Below, in pieces: positions 37,454 to 50,140 of a stretch of DNA of 64,000 nucleotides (positions are counted from its first letter, which is position 1; the number at the start of each line of letters is the position of its first letter). The translations under genes were made by a program, and so were the position numbers. Location: positions 1 through 64,000 of the forward strand of contig CAJQUW010012903.1 in the NCBI GenBank assembly GCA_907163375.1, given 5' to 3'. The DNA comes from Prostheceraeus crozeri (lineage: Eukaryota > Platyhelminthes > Polycladida > Euryleptidae). The notes under the pieces are model-generated. The model saw nothing but the letters and a program-made list of their open reading frames with translations, was not told where the DNA came from and made no database searches.

Positions 37454-37738
37454 TGGTAATCAAAGGACTTCCGGGAAACCAAACAATCATTCGCAAGGCT
37501 GGTGGATCAGTTAAAGTCACATGTTCAGTGGAACCAAAATCATCAATCCAATGGAAGTACAGAATCGAGGGAGTGCTTCCTGGCTCCGAAGAACGTTCTA
37601 CTTTGCCTTATCCATTGGAAGCAGGTGCTGTAAGCTCTGCCCACAATGGAAAATACATCTGCATAGCCGAATCTGGAACTGGATCAGATAGAAGGAAGAT
37701 TTCTTCTTCGTTCAAAGTGGAAATTCCTGAACATCAAA
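37454..37738 (+). CDS. Ig-domain exon 3 (twin of 36481)
   Basis: Same Ig domain as at 36481, with cysteines in VTCSV and YICIA. Acceptor TTCATTTCAG is identical over some 20 bases of intron; the donor is CAAA/GTATGT. Phase 1 at both ends. Intron sequence beyond the donor is only loosely similar to that of the twin, so near-identity is confined to the exon plus its acceptor. This points to recent exon duplication followed by intron change, or to gene conversion limited to the exon. Confidence 0.92.
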
Positions 37739-38439
37739 GTATGTAAACGATGATTGCATTTAGTCAATTGATCGAGCTGTTGCATTTACTGACAGTAATA
37801 CTGAAAAACATCGGCTTGCATATACTCTCTTTACATATCAAAATATATTAATATAGGTATCTTATCTTCTATTTTACGTGTGCTACAGTTAAGGTAGCGC
37901 GTAAATAATTGACTGATTGTGCAGTCCATGTGTTTAACTTACATAATTCAATTAATATTAGAAATATCAGAAATGTTGTGTCAAGCCAAATGTTTATATA
38001 TACATAAGGTGGTTCACTTCATCGACACGGTCGATGCATTGAAACTATATTGGGTTTTTCATCGACAGGTGAATGATATTCTCTCAAGAGCATCCATGGA
38101 TGGCTAAATACATAAATTATTCAGTAATTCATAGACATAAAGGCATGATGTCTTTCAGCTTTAGCAGGGACTCTAATGTCTGATGATTCTGGACATTGAT
38201 GAAACGACCGGTCAACGAAGTGACGCTATCAATTAAGTGAACCACAAGCATGTATGTGATATATATATATATACATACATCTATTTCTTCGAAATCATTG
38301 TGTACTATAATTTTTCTATCATTCTCGCATGTCTTTGCTTTGCGTAATGAAATAATTCAGCTGCAAGCATCTGGGTTAGCAGTGCAATAAAAGACGATAA
38401 TGTCCCGCGCATAGAGTACGTAGGCCTATATAGTAGGTA

Positions 38440-39150
38440 CAGTGTCGACTCAAAAAAATATCTGCATACAGTAAAATTTTTTATATGAGAGGATTTCGTT
38501 TTTTGCGGAGATCACGTTCCTGCGGTCCAAAAAATTATTTAAGCAGTTTTTAAGAAGCTAAATTTTTGTAAATAATACGAGCCATTAAGATGAACACGAT
38601 ATGTCAGTAGTAGGAGGCATGTCGGATATCGAAGAGAATAAATATCTGTTAACAAGCATCTTATCAAGGGATCAAGCTGATTGTCCAGGGAATTTCATGA
38701 ACTACATTGTAATGGAATTCTTCATGAAAAAGTCACGATCTTATTGTGCTTTATTGGCTGAAATTTCAAGTTTTTAATCTAATTTTCATCGGCATGATTT
38801 TTGATTCACTAATTTTGTTTCATTTCTTGAATCTGAACGTTATGTGGACCCAACATTTACATCTTTTGACCTATCGCATTGCTAATCTAAAAACAATTAC
38901 CTTTCCAAGGCTGTCATGACACCTACGATCTGTAAAACACTATCATTCCATCTGCATTGGTATCATGATCAGTCAATTCCGCGATCATTTCTTCAAAGCT
39001 GCACAAATTTGCATATCTCACATTTGGCAGCAATACCCATCTGTGTTCGCCTCGAATTCATCTAAGAAAATCGAAATTGTATGCACATTGGGGATTTGAT
39101 AAATTCTCAGTTGCTACTCTACCTAATTAATATTTACTCTATGTTCTTAC
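38440..39150. repeat. Dispersed repeat, uninterrupted copy
   Basis: Matches the two pieces at 3480-3975 and 5750-6010 in order. No ORF. It lies in the intron before exon 39306. Confidence 0.6.
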
Positions 39151-39305
39151 GTTAAACGGCACTAAATCGCATTTCTACCGATATGAATTTGCGTATCTGA
39201 ATTAAATGGAAATGCAACTATTTGAGAATGACGTATTTCATCGAAATAGCTGAGCAGAAGCGCAAAATATGCAACGTACAATTGTTTCCATCTTCTGCAT
39301 TTCAG

Positions 39306-39581
39306 TCGCAATTGAAGGCATTCCAAACGACAAAGTCATTCGAACCGGTAGAGATTCAGCCGCAGTTATATGTTCAGTGATGCCAAAATCAGCGAGATGG
39401 GAGTACAGTTGGGTATGGGAACGTCCCGACGGAAAGAAGAGAAGTTTTGGTTCGAGTTTGCCGTCAGTATATTTCAACTATCACTACAATGGCAAATACA
39501 CTTGTACAGCCAAGCCGATGGCTGGTCTACAGGCGAAGACACTATCTTCTTCGTTCATCATCAATATCACTCGTGATCTCC
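39306..39581 (+). CDS. Ig-domain exon 4
   Basis: Encodes AIEGIPNDKVIRTGRDSAAV, VICSV, WEYSWVWERPDGKK, GKYTCTAKPM and SSSFIINI. Both Ig cysteines and the W-x3-W...PDG core are present. Acceptor GCATTTCAG, donor CTCC/GTACGT, phase 1 at both ends. Related to the 34319-37454 group in its first third and final strand. Confidence 0.92.
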
Positions 39582-41075
39582 GTACGTAAGCTATTATTGT
39601 CTCTGAATCTAGCAACTCCACAGTAATTAAAGGATAATGGGTCTTCAAAACTGTACTCAAGAATCCCAAGCTAAATGACAATAGGTTAAATTGAATAATT
39701 CAAGAACTGATATTTTTTACTTTTCAAACGTATAAGAAAATAAAATTGCTACTCCTTCGAAGGATTATTCAAGATTGACTCATCAACACTTTGACAACTG
39801 TCTGAGACTAAAATATCAGGGTTACTAATTTACGGGATGAAGTATCTCTAGGAGGATGTACATGTGCATATGCCTATGTACATGCAACACGGTCGAGAGG
39901 CAGTTAATTAAAGATGACTGACCCAATTCATGTTTTCAGGACAGTCTGTTTGTTTACCTGCAATAATAACATCAGCTGGCATGACGCTTTCATTATCATA
40001 AAGAGCAAAAAGCGACAAGCTATTGGTTACGAGGAATGTCGCATTTCTGGTTACTCTGAAAGATGTCGGCCTTTAAAGTGCAATAAAATTCATAAAATTG
40101 ACAGATCTTATTTTGAGTGATTAAATGAATATTAGATCATCACGATATTAAGTGCACCAAACTCGGAAGTACATGGATCTATATAAACAAATGTAATTTT
40201 GCGATGCTGGACACCCCGTTGCTTGCAAGACGACTAGAACTATTGCTTATGATTTGTCGTTTTACTGATATTGAGTGACAATCCATAAATTGAAATAACG
40301 AGATACCCGTGTACGAATTTAGGAAGAAAGCGTCAGTAGCTTTCGCACAAATCGTGTAGGCATTTGGTTGAGAGTATGTAGGGAACAGTAGCTTCGGTGA
40401 ACGACAATCATGGTAAGCACAGCAAATGCCAGCAGCGTAGTCAGCTTCATCTTCTACTTTCATGTTTTCTTTCCCTGCCAATAAATTCTGAATTATTTTT
40501 TTGCGCATTTGTTTTCATTTTGATTTGGTTATACACTAAAATTTGGAAATTTCAGGTTTTCTGCAAAGTTGCTGATCCACACTGTACAGATATACATGTA
40601 GACATTTATTTCACAGCAAGAATTATAGAATTGCTAAATCCAACATGTTTTTGAAATTGAATGTTAGAGGAAATCATCGGCATGGGAAAAGAAGAGTATT
40701 CGGAAAGTGCCAACTGCTATCAAATATCATCACTTATTGACAAGGCAAATTATTAATGATTGCGTGTGAAATGACTTGTCGAATTTAATTAAGTGAGTGA
40801 TACTTGCACGTGAATTAACTTGTCTAAGTCAATGAAGTGAGTGATGATTGCGCGTCAGTCAAACAACTTTCGCAGTAAGCAATAAAACTAACCTCAGGCT
40901 TGTGACTATCCTGTAGGCATATCACTAGTCCTCTCTAGTGGCACTAGTCATAGCACTACAGAACCTCTCCTGACAGGCATTTCGAGTTTTGTAGATCCGC
41001 ACAAATGAAAACTTTGCGCATTTGTTGTTTCACTTCTTCTTTCACCGCTGTATGATTCCAACCTCTCCATTTCAG
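39582..41075. other. Intron, no other gene recognised
   Basis: About 1.5 kb between Ig exons; AT-rich, no supported repeat or gene. Confidence 0.55.
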
Positions 41076-41378
41076 CTAAAGTAGAAATCAAGGGTATTCC
41101 TGGTGACAAACCTGTCATTAAAACTGGCGGTACAGTGCTCACACTTGAATGCTCAATCAAATCATCAACAACACCATTGGACAAATGGAAGTACGCTTGG
41201 ATTTTGAAACGGCCTGATGGTACAGAGAAAAGCTTTATGGATTCGAAGATAACACTTAGGGATATCAGTTACAGTGACAATGGCAAATATACATGCAAGG
41301 CCAGAAGATCAATTCCAAAAGATATTCCAGCAGAGAAGACTGATTCCTTTTTCGAAGTGATGATTCCACTACCTCACG
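41076..41378 (+). CDS. Ig-domain exon 5
   Basis: Encodes KVEIKGIPGDKPVIKTGGTV, LECSI, WKYAWILKRPDGTE, the strand SYSDNGKYTCKARR and FFEVMI. Complete I-set-like domain, both cysteines present. Acceptor CATTTCAG, donor CACG/GTAAGT (near consensus), phase 1 at both ends. The loop before the last strand is longer than in the first four exons (IPKDIPAEKTD). Confidence 0.93.
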
Positions 41379-41444
41379 GTAAGTTGCAACTTGTTTTATA
41401 CCGATCTAAAAGTAAAAATAAGCTGGAACGAAATTCATCAATGT

Positions 41445-41945
41445 TCTAATGATTCAATGACTCCGGCTTACAAGAGGTCAAAATGATATTTCAATGAGCC
41501 TTGCTCTTGGTACCACCATGAAAACATTGGCTGGCCAGCTGGGAATCGAACCTAGACTTCGAACTGCTAACGCGGCATGAAGATCACCAAGACCAGTGAA
41601 GCTCACCCTTCATGATCGTGTCAAGAGCAAGTAAAGCTTTCAACGCGCATTATGACGTTACCTTCCGCAACCGCTTCCAGACGACCTCGGACAATCGATC
41701 TAATGATTCAATGCCTCCAGCTTACACGAGGTCGAAATGATATTTCAATGCGCCTTGCTCTTGGCACCGCCATGAAAAAATGACTTTCCGGCTGGGAATC
41801 GAAACCAGTCTTCGAACAACAAACGCAGCATGAAGATCACCAAGATCAGCGAAGCACACCCTCTATGAAATATCATTTCGACCTGGTGTAAGCCGGAGGC
41901 ATTGAATCATTAGATCGATTGTCCAAGGTCACCTGGAAGCGGTTG
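41445..41945. mobile_element. Composite foldback element with tRNA-like segments
   Basis: Two diverged direct copies (41445-41620 and 41701-41865) share TCTAATGATTCAATG, TGATATTTCAATG, GCATGAAGATCACCAAGA. An arm at 41668-41749 recurs inverted at 41866-41945 over about 80 bases, so the right copy folds back on itself. On the minus strand each copy has a pol III B-box-like sequence; GGTTCGATTCCC is perfect in the left copy. It combines SINE-like and foldback features and has no coding capacity. Confidence 0.75.
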
Positions 41946-42253
41946 CTATTTATCAATGTTGCTCATTTGGAGAATCATGAAACACCAGTTCAAAAGCAAA
42001 AGCTTGACTCATTTCATCCCCCATGTGCCTGACCATGTGATGTGTTCCCGGAACTTGTTATGTAAAAGTTTTTACGGAATATCTGAAGTTTCTCCTTGCA
42101 AGTGAACCATATCTCCAGATGTTTTAGAAGAGGTTACAAGTTGAAGTTTCTGCTACTGACGAAGTTGTCGAAACACAAAACGTAAATTCAAAAAGAGTGT
42201 GGCAAAAAGTTTTGATAAACTGTTTCCTTTTCTTGTAGACTTTTTTTACTCTT

Positions 42254-42563
42254 CAGGCTGATTTCCAATGGGTCGCGTGTCGTAACGCCGTTTTCTGCAA
42301 TAGCGCGCTCTGGTTGATCAATGTTTTACGCAGGGGAACTTCAACTCGTAAGACAGTTTCCAATCAATGTCTGCTGCTTTGCCGTGCGTGTCACCCTTGC
42401 GACGTCGCATGTAATGTAGTGCTCATTGTGACTTCAGATATTGCAGCGCCATGATCGTCCAGCGATCTTATCGCAAGAAAAAGGGAAGATAATTGTGCGA
42501 CGTCTAATTTCACGTGACAGCGCAGGCGGTGAAGCGACCTACGACCCATTGGAAACGAGCCTT
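42254..42563. mobile_element. MITE with inverted ends
   Basis: The left end AGGCTGATTTCCAATGGGTC and the right end, whose reverse complement is AGGCTCGTTTCCAATGGGTC, are inverted copies differing at two positions. The interior is GC-richer than its surroundings (CGACGTCTAATTTCACGTG region). No coding capacity. Flanking target duplication was not resolved. Confidence 0.65.
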
Positions 42564-45500
42564 TATTACGAGTATTTATGGCATCGGTCTTAGCAACCCT
42601 TTCAGTTATCGAAGCTCGATTTGTATTCATGCTCTAGCTCGTTAAAAGTCGTTAAGTAAAAATTATTCAACATCTGCTATTTCTAGCTTCTGAGAGCTCC
42701 AATTTAATGTCGCATTGAAACAGTTCAGAAGTTCGTTGATCATTCAGCATGTGAACAATTTTAATTCCTGCGTTGAAAATGCACAGAAAAATAATAATAA
42801 TAAGCTCTTATTTTCAAAAATCAATGTCTTAGTATTGAGACATATAGTAATCTTAGTCATCTTAGTAATCGTGAGACATGTAGTACAACGGCAAGAAATA
42901 CATTTGTAAAAATGAAGTTATAACAAAGTAATAAGTAATGCTGAATGAAACTCAATATACACAAAATCCATGATTGAATAGCTTTGACATGCTTATAATG
43001 AAACTGCCGTCGCTAGGAGTAGTTGTGATCGTAGGGAGTCGAAACTGTTTGGAATTGACCATGACTGGTAATGCAAGATGATGGGGAGGATGTGTTGAGT
43101 CTGAAACAATTCGTTGAAAAAGCTTGAAACTAATTACTTTGCGGCGATAATCACATTTGACAATCACATTGGGAATTCCCGCATATAATCAAATGAGTTC
43201 GTCTCTGAATTCTCTCAATATTTTCTTGCAATGTCCTGAACAGTTCAACAAACAAAGGGCCCCGTATTCCAGAGTACTCCGAATGCAATTTTGACACATC
43301 AATGTTAGCTGATGAGCGGATTAGCAAAATGAGCGGAGCTGACACGTGAGAGGAACGTTGAATGAGCTTCGGCGACGAAAATTGCGTCAAACGCTAGTGA
43401 CAGACGCCGACAGAGATGGAGCCATGTCTGCGCGCTTGGGTATAGAGATGAAATTCCACAAAGCTGGTGGTCATGGCTGGAAATAGTCTCGAGGGGTAGG
43501 AACATATATTTTCCATTGAGCGCAATACAAAGTCAAGTCTGAATTCTGACCAGCCTGAAGATTGACACCACAATAAATGCACACCATCAATAATTTCAGA
43601 TCGTGAGAAGTCAAGCGGTGTGAAAATGTTTCCATTTGACGAAGTCATCACGGAGAAAAATGAGTCAAAGACATGATAACCACATTATATTTCTCACTTA
43701 ATAGTCTTGCCCGCAATCTGACTGTTTAGATTCGTGTGTTTGCCGAAGAGAGCTACTTCTGCAACAAGCACGCTTGACCAATTACGAAAGCAAAAGGGAG
43801 ACGAATCTCTATCGTTTGCTCTCATTGCATTCAATGACAGGGAAAGGATTATACTGTATCTGCTCTAGACTAACCCATGCGCAAATGAATCCATCTCTGT
43901 GCTGACACCGAAATAGAGCGTCGGTGTCGAACTTAACAATTTTAAGTGTGAAAAGGCTTTACAAGTACTTTTATGAAATGACACTGACTCCAAATGCAAC
44001 CGAATAGAACTCTTTGTCAAACTTATTTAGTTATGTTCATGAAGGAATAGATCCCTCTATTTCTTTAATAAATTTTCGTGTTTTCAAACACATGCATGAA
44101 TGATGTAAATGTAAATATATTTGAACAGTTCAACGTGAATGCATTGAACTGACTTTCAACTATTTTTAAACAAAATATTGCCAATTACTTCATATTTTAA
44201 TTGATGCAGTACGTCCGCTACTCGCATAATCATGGAAAGTTTAAACCGATGCATAACAAGAAATAAGAATGTTCTTTTACAAAGTTACAAGGTGAAGCAA
44301 GATTTATAATGCTTTAACACGCTAATGATGACCGTTCGCTGGTTTCAAAAATATTCAAAAATAATCGAAGGGCGATTGTTCTTCGTCGATGCGATGGGAC
44401 TCTTAGAAATTCACATAGAAAACACTCATAGAAATTCACAAATCACTTAGCATTCAGTTTTTAATGGAATAAATAAATGAAATATATTTTCTTCTTTTTT
44501 TTATTATCTATGGCATGGTGCATTTTTAAACAGAGGAAACTCTAAATGCTTACTTAAACGTATTTTGCCGTATTCTTTAGAAATTTTCTACATTAAGTAC
44601 AATAATTGTATTATTTACATTTATGTGAATGCAGTCATGGACGTTTTACCGGTTACTCCTTTTATATATAGCACATAATGACACAGATATTTTTAGAAAA
44701 AAAGAAAGACAATTGATTGCTTTATTCATCCTAAATTGAATGCCAATTTATTTTTGATCTTCTATGAGTATGATATGCTTAAATTATCATTCAAAATAGT
44801 TTTCTGTCACTTTTACAATTGTAAAAATCAGCTCATTTCTACATCGATTTCAATAAGATGCAGTCTTCCATAAAGTCGCAAAACCTTGGTTACTCATTCT
44901 CACTTTTTTGGATATTTGGAATTATTAGTATTATCATACCAAATGCCTTCCAGTTTAATGGATACAGCTTGTACAAGTTACTCATCATTGAAAATTTGCA
45001 AGAAAATCTCTTAAAACTCCCATGAATTCTGCGCACATACGGCATCACTCAAGTTACAAAATAAGACAGCACTTAAACGTAATTTCCGGGAAGCAACCTT
45101 AAATGTCTTTCGCTTGAAGAATCCATGCTTAAAAGCGACAAGTCTTTTTTAATGCCATACAATGCTGGTCAGCAGATGAACCAAAATGTAATCACAGACC
45201 CCTTCGAGATCTGATTGAAAGTGCTATGCATGTCAGGAGATAGCCCTTTATTCAGCATTTTCGACAGTTTTTGAATGTGACCAGAAGAATATTGATGCTG
45301 AACAGATGCTTGTCATGGCCCAACTAATTTAGTATGCTACAGTAACGCAAGAATTTTCCTAATGAGCTCTTCATTTCAGTAAGTCTTCTACGTTGGCACA
45401 AAACATCGAACATCGAACATGTGCAATTTGATCTAGAGATACACGCTGCTGAATGTTTTTGATTAAGTTAGTAGGTTTTCTTAAGAATTTCATCAAAGAA

Positions 45501-45599
45501 TTTTTTTATACTCCAATAACTACCGTTTGATATTGTACCGCTTGTCGTGATGCACACGTTGATGCAATGGATGTGAATATTCCATATTCTACATTGCAG
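42564..45599. other. Intron, no other gene recognised
   Basis: About 3 kb of AT-rich DNA with short frames on both strands; none carries a recognised domain. Confidence 0.5.
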
Positions 45600-45902
45600 C
45601 TACAGTCATAATCGAGAAATATTCTGGAAAAACTATTCGAATCGGTGGTAAATCATTGCGACCCAAATGCAAAGCGCTATCATCATTAAGCGAACAAGGT
45701 GAATGGATATATACTTGGTTCAGAAAAAGTCCTGACGGTGCAGAAGAAGAGATTCCTGATTCTGACATGATCATAAATAAACTCGACTACGTCTACAACG
45801 GCAACTACACGTGCAAAGCCAGACGATTGATTGAACGAGTAATGGCGTGGGAGTCTGGTTCTTCTTGGTTTGAGGTGGACATTCCGAAACCTTCTGTTGA
45901 CA
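45600..45902 (+). CDS. Ig-domain exon 6
   Basis: Encodes TVIIEKYSGKTIRIGGKSL, RPKCKA, WIYTWFRKSPDGAE, the strand GNYTCKARR and SSWFEVDI. Both Ig cysteines and the W-x3-W...PDG core are present. Acceptor ACATTGCAG, donor GACA/GTACGT, phase 1 at both ends. Same length (303 bp) and subtype as exon 41076. Confidence 0.92.
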
Positions 45903-48455
45903 GTACGTAAATTGCGATTGTGTCTGACAACATTCAATAATTGAGTTACACCCATTAGTGACCAAGATATAAACAAAATCTTAATATTTCGTATTGAAAT
46001 CCAGTGACAAAGGTCACTAGGTATATAAAACACACATATCATAGATCGAGGAATATATAGTGCTGTAAAAATGTCTTGTCCACCCTTGCGCATTCTAACA
46101 GATTGGTGTCGTTGCCCGATAACAGTATTTTGCGAAGATTTGTTTTTTTCTGCTTCATTTGTTAATATAGATCAAGTCAAAGCCAGTAATAATATTTTGG
46201 CACCTTGTTCGCATGCTTTTTTTGCTTTACAGAACGCATGCTGAAATTAGTTGCTTTAAATATATATTTTTAAAGTGAAGAACTTAAGCACTTAAGCCTC
46301 TGCGAATCAAAATATAATTTTATGCGCATCGCTGCAATAAAGACAATGCAATTTTATGTGTGTTATTGTAATAAAAGCATAAACTATGCTCTAAACAGCT
46401 CAGAAATTCTTTCAATAGTTCAGGGAACAGCAAAGTGAATTAGCAGCGCCACCATTGGCCCAGCCTTTGGCAATGCATCGACCTGGCATTCACTCAAAGA
46501 TTTTTTTCCGCAATTCTGAATGAAGTTTTTGGTGCTTAACATTGATGAGTCACTACAGTGAAATACTTGCGCCTTCCAGCCGTAATTGCAGCATTTGGGT
46601 GTTATATACTTAAACACACATATCTGTTAAGGATGGGCCAAGACATTTTGACCGCACTGTACCTTTCAATAAGTTCTGCCTTCAGCGCAATCCTACTTAA
46701 GACCGGTGGACCCAAGGGAAATTTTCCTTTAAGGAAAATTAAATTTTGCTATCAGATTTATATGCAATGTCGTTTTGCGTAAATAGTCTTAAATGTCAAT
46801 AGATCTGTATGCGCATGCATGATGCTGCTGACTGTTGAAGAAAGCATGCTATTAACGAATCAGGACACAGTATAAGTGAACTGCTCTATATCGTCTTGCT
46901 TGCTCTGATTTATCTGTTTTGTATTTAGCACTTACTTTCTTTATCTGCACAGAAAATTCACTTGAAGCAATTTTTACACATGATCCGTGTGCAGGCCTTC
47001 TCTACCAATATGAACAATTTTCTAGGATTTTAAGTGCTCGAAAATCGGAATAGATGCCAAACCCTTAATTGCTGCCTTCAACTCATTGAATCGCGAACGA
47101 CCGAGCTAGCGCTCAGGTGAGGCATCGTGCTGCCCTTCATAGCACATTCATGTCGTTCAACTAACACTTTTCATTGCGTAATTGAATTGGTAGACACCAT
47201 GCCCCTGATATTTAAATAAGACTTGATTTCCATGTGCTATGTATGCCAAGTCGAAAAATGTGATGCGCCTCATCTTGTTAGAATATAGAATAGGAATCTA
47301 CACGGTTTCGGTGCAAGTTGCAAGAAAAATTGGTAGCTGAAGTGACCACCGCCCTAAAATTGGACGGCTTGAAATTGTTCTAAAAATACAGACCATATAT
47401 TCACACAGTCCATATATATAACAGTCCATATATTCCGACTCAATGCATTCATCACCAAAATAGGTTGGTACAAAGTTGTCATCTCCTGAATTTCCACACA
47501 TTTCCACACTAAGCCTTATTTACTGATCACAAACGATTATTTTTCTCTTTGATATGCAACTGCTTTCCTGCCTTGAAAATAAATAATGAAACTTATTCAA
47601 TTCAAATTACTTACTACAATACATGAGTATAACAATAGCAGACTGATGAATTTTTTCAATTAACCTGCATGTATTTTGTGGAATCACGCGAGGTCTTTCG
47701 CGCGACGCGCGTTATGTCAAGTTGGTATTAACTTTTTCACTTTGGGGAAATGCCATGTTTGGCTTAATAATCATGATGCTATAATACGATTGAAATTCAA
47801 AGAAGAAAATATTCTCCATCATCATTTAAGACGAAGCACAAAATTCATTCTTGACGTCTTATTCTGATAGAGGAAATGTCATACTAGGTAGGCTACACCC
47901 TAACCTAATCGGATTTGAATATATTTTAATGCATTCCGCCATAGATATGCCGTATATTGACCTATAGTAAGCTTACCAGTTGTTTATCTCAAAGAGAAGC
48001 ACATCGCAAATTTATCTTAAATCTATTATAGTCATATTTAGACCCAGTGATTGAATCTAGAGGCCAAAAGTATCCGGACAGTATTACATTTCTTGATTCA
48101 TCGTGCACATTGTGGCTACCTTGAATCTTTATCGAAAATACTGTATGATAAGTAACATCTCTCAGCCACAATCTGCTTGCAAGGGATTCACATGTTCGTA
48201 AATGAAGCAAACATCCAACAAAACTTACGGACATGGTGCTACAAAGCATTCAAAGCGGTATTGCCATGAACACTGAAATTTCTAAGAAGGAGCGATCTTA
48301 CATGTAGAGCCGAATTTAACTAAGTGAGATATATTCAAGTGACTCCAAATAACCTCGTATCCAGCATCATATTTTGTCTTTATAAGTATTTTCAATCTGT
48401 CTTATGTACATGTATATGCATGGATGATGATTCTTGTATTCTTTGGTCTTTCCAG
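45903..48455. other. Intron, no other gene recognised
   Basis: About 2.5 kb without supported genes or repeats; only short scattered frames. Confidence 0.5.
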
Positions 48456-48728
48456 GAATGATCAATATCAAAATGTCTGATGGAGATGTATTGGTCGAGG
48501 GTGGATCAATCAGACGAACGTGTGATATTAAAGCGGTACCAGAAAGTGACTGGATCTTGTATTGGATAACGCCTGATCACAAAATTGTGTATGGGAAATA
48601 CTTGGTGATCAGCTCTCTCAGAAAGTCTGACATTGGCCGATATACATGTAGAGCAATCAATAAAAATTCAAGACAACAGGTGATAAAGACCATTTACATG
48701 GATGTCCAGACGTCATCTGATAGCACAC
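48456..48728 (+). CDS. Ig-domain exon 7
   Basis: Encodes MINIKMSDGDVLVEGGSI, RRTCDI, DWILYWITPDHK, the strand SDIGRYTCRAINKNS and a final MDVQ strand. Both cysteines present. Acceptor TCTTTCCAG, donor ACAC/GTACGT, phase 1 at both ends. It forms a pair with the exon at 49868: both are 273 bp with a GGSI...C and DW-I-YW core. Confidence 0.92.
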
Positions 48729-49084
48729 GTACGTATACAAACGATCACTGGTTGATATTTATCAATCGCAATTAAAGAAAGCATCAGATTAGTTGTTTGC
48801 CAGTTTCGAAGTCCGATCCGATTATCTGCTCCCTGTGCAAATAAGGCTTCGATTTACGATTGTCCTTCAAACGATGATCGATTGTCACTTAGAATGAATG
48901 CATTCTAGTTGACGCACATCATTCATGTGCATTCATAGCACAAGGTTGGGTTAAAGCGTGCATTTCAGTACTAGAAACTCAATACTTAATCCCAAATTTG
49001 AAGAAATCAATGAAGTTGAATAAATGCTGCATGCTAATTAGTTTGTGCCTACATAGAGGTTTTCTGTCTGTCAAAATTCGTATT

Positions 49085-49678
49085 TGACGATAGCTCTGTC
49101 ACTGAAAAGTTGCCGAACTATTGTAGCCACAGAATTAGATTCATCTGCGCGCGCTTCGGAATTATATGTAACCTTAATATTGAAATGGCACATCACCGAA
49201 TTAGACAACTTGCTCCCTCTCGAATGGATAATTCGTGTATCGCTTGCTATTGGAAATGGCAAACAATAAGCTGTCAGAAGAGGACAGTAGAGCCAGTGAG
49301 AGATGCGTGCGTGCTGTGATATCACGTCGCACACACCAAAACACACATCGATGCATGGCTTCGATTCAATGTACGTACTATGCAGTGAGGAATGCTAGGA
49401 AGAGGATCATCAAGTGAACTAATTTTCATACGCCTGCTACTTTCTTTAATAATGATCGGAAGGGCCAACATTGTGGAGAAAACTTGTGGGCAATGATCTG
49501 AATTCTTCGAATCTGAAGGAATTTTGGCAATCGAAGCACTTTGCTGGAACTCACATTAATCCGCAAGCGACGCACGACTTTTTTTCCTATCTCTGTAAGG
49601 TATTAGGAATTCCTTCTTGCCCACTTAATAGGTTCCTCAATGTGCCGTCCATTTCGTATTAATCACACTTCTAGCAAA
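49085..49678 (+). repeat. Dispersed repeat shared with the P element and 4.7 kb
   Basis: Its first half matches the inverted copy at 4725-5040. Its second half (from about 49312) matches 54316-54705 inside the P-type transposon, sharing GAATTCTTCGAATCTGAAGG, CGCAAGCGACGCACGACTTT and CCTATCTCTGTAA. No coding sequence is convincing. No terminal inverted repeats were found. Confidence 0.7.
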
Positions 49679-49867
49679 CCGAAGCAGATAAACAAAATAT
49701 TTAATTCCGTGATTGTAGCACTAAATACAAATGGTCTGTTTTCTTACATACACTCTGTAGGCCCATATAATGGGTTTATTTTAACCTATATCTGAGTAAC
49801 TTTTGGGCACCGGTATATTTGTTGAAATATCATTTGATCGAATATCTGCTTTTCATTTTTCCAACAG

Positions 49868-50140
49868 GTAGGATCTCCATTCAGAATGGGCCGGCAGACG
49901 TATTGGTCGTGGGTGGATCAATCACGCGTGTGTGCAACATTGATGCCAAACCGCCAGGCGATTGGATAATCTACTGGATGAAACCTGGTCATGAAAGAGT
50001 GTATGGAAGAGAATTGATTATCAACTCATTAACTGAGACAGACTATGGCCAATATACGTGCTACGCGACTAATATAAGGACAGGAAAGCAGGAGATGGAA
50101 TACAGTTATGTGCAAATTTCAAAGGTTTATCAAAGATCGC
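49868..50140 (+). CDS. Ig-domain exon 8
   Basis: Encodes RISIQNGPADVLVVGGSI, TRVCNI, DWIIYWMKPGHER, LTETDYGQYTCYATN and YVQIS. Both Ig cysteines and the W-x3-W core are present. Acceptor TTTTCCAACAG, donor TCGC/GTACGT, phase 1 at both ends. A degraded copy lies at 2651. Confidence 0.93.

Noticed and set aside
43151-43651. Overlapping minus-strand frames of 66 to 85 codons as a gene
   Set aside because: No domain, no splice-site support, and no consistent frame; probably intron noise or an unidentified repeat.
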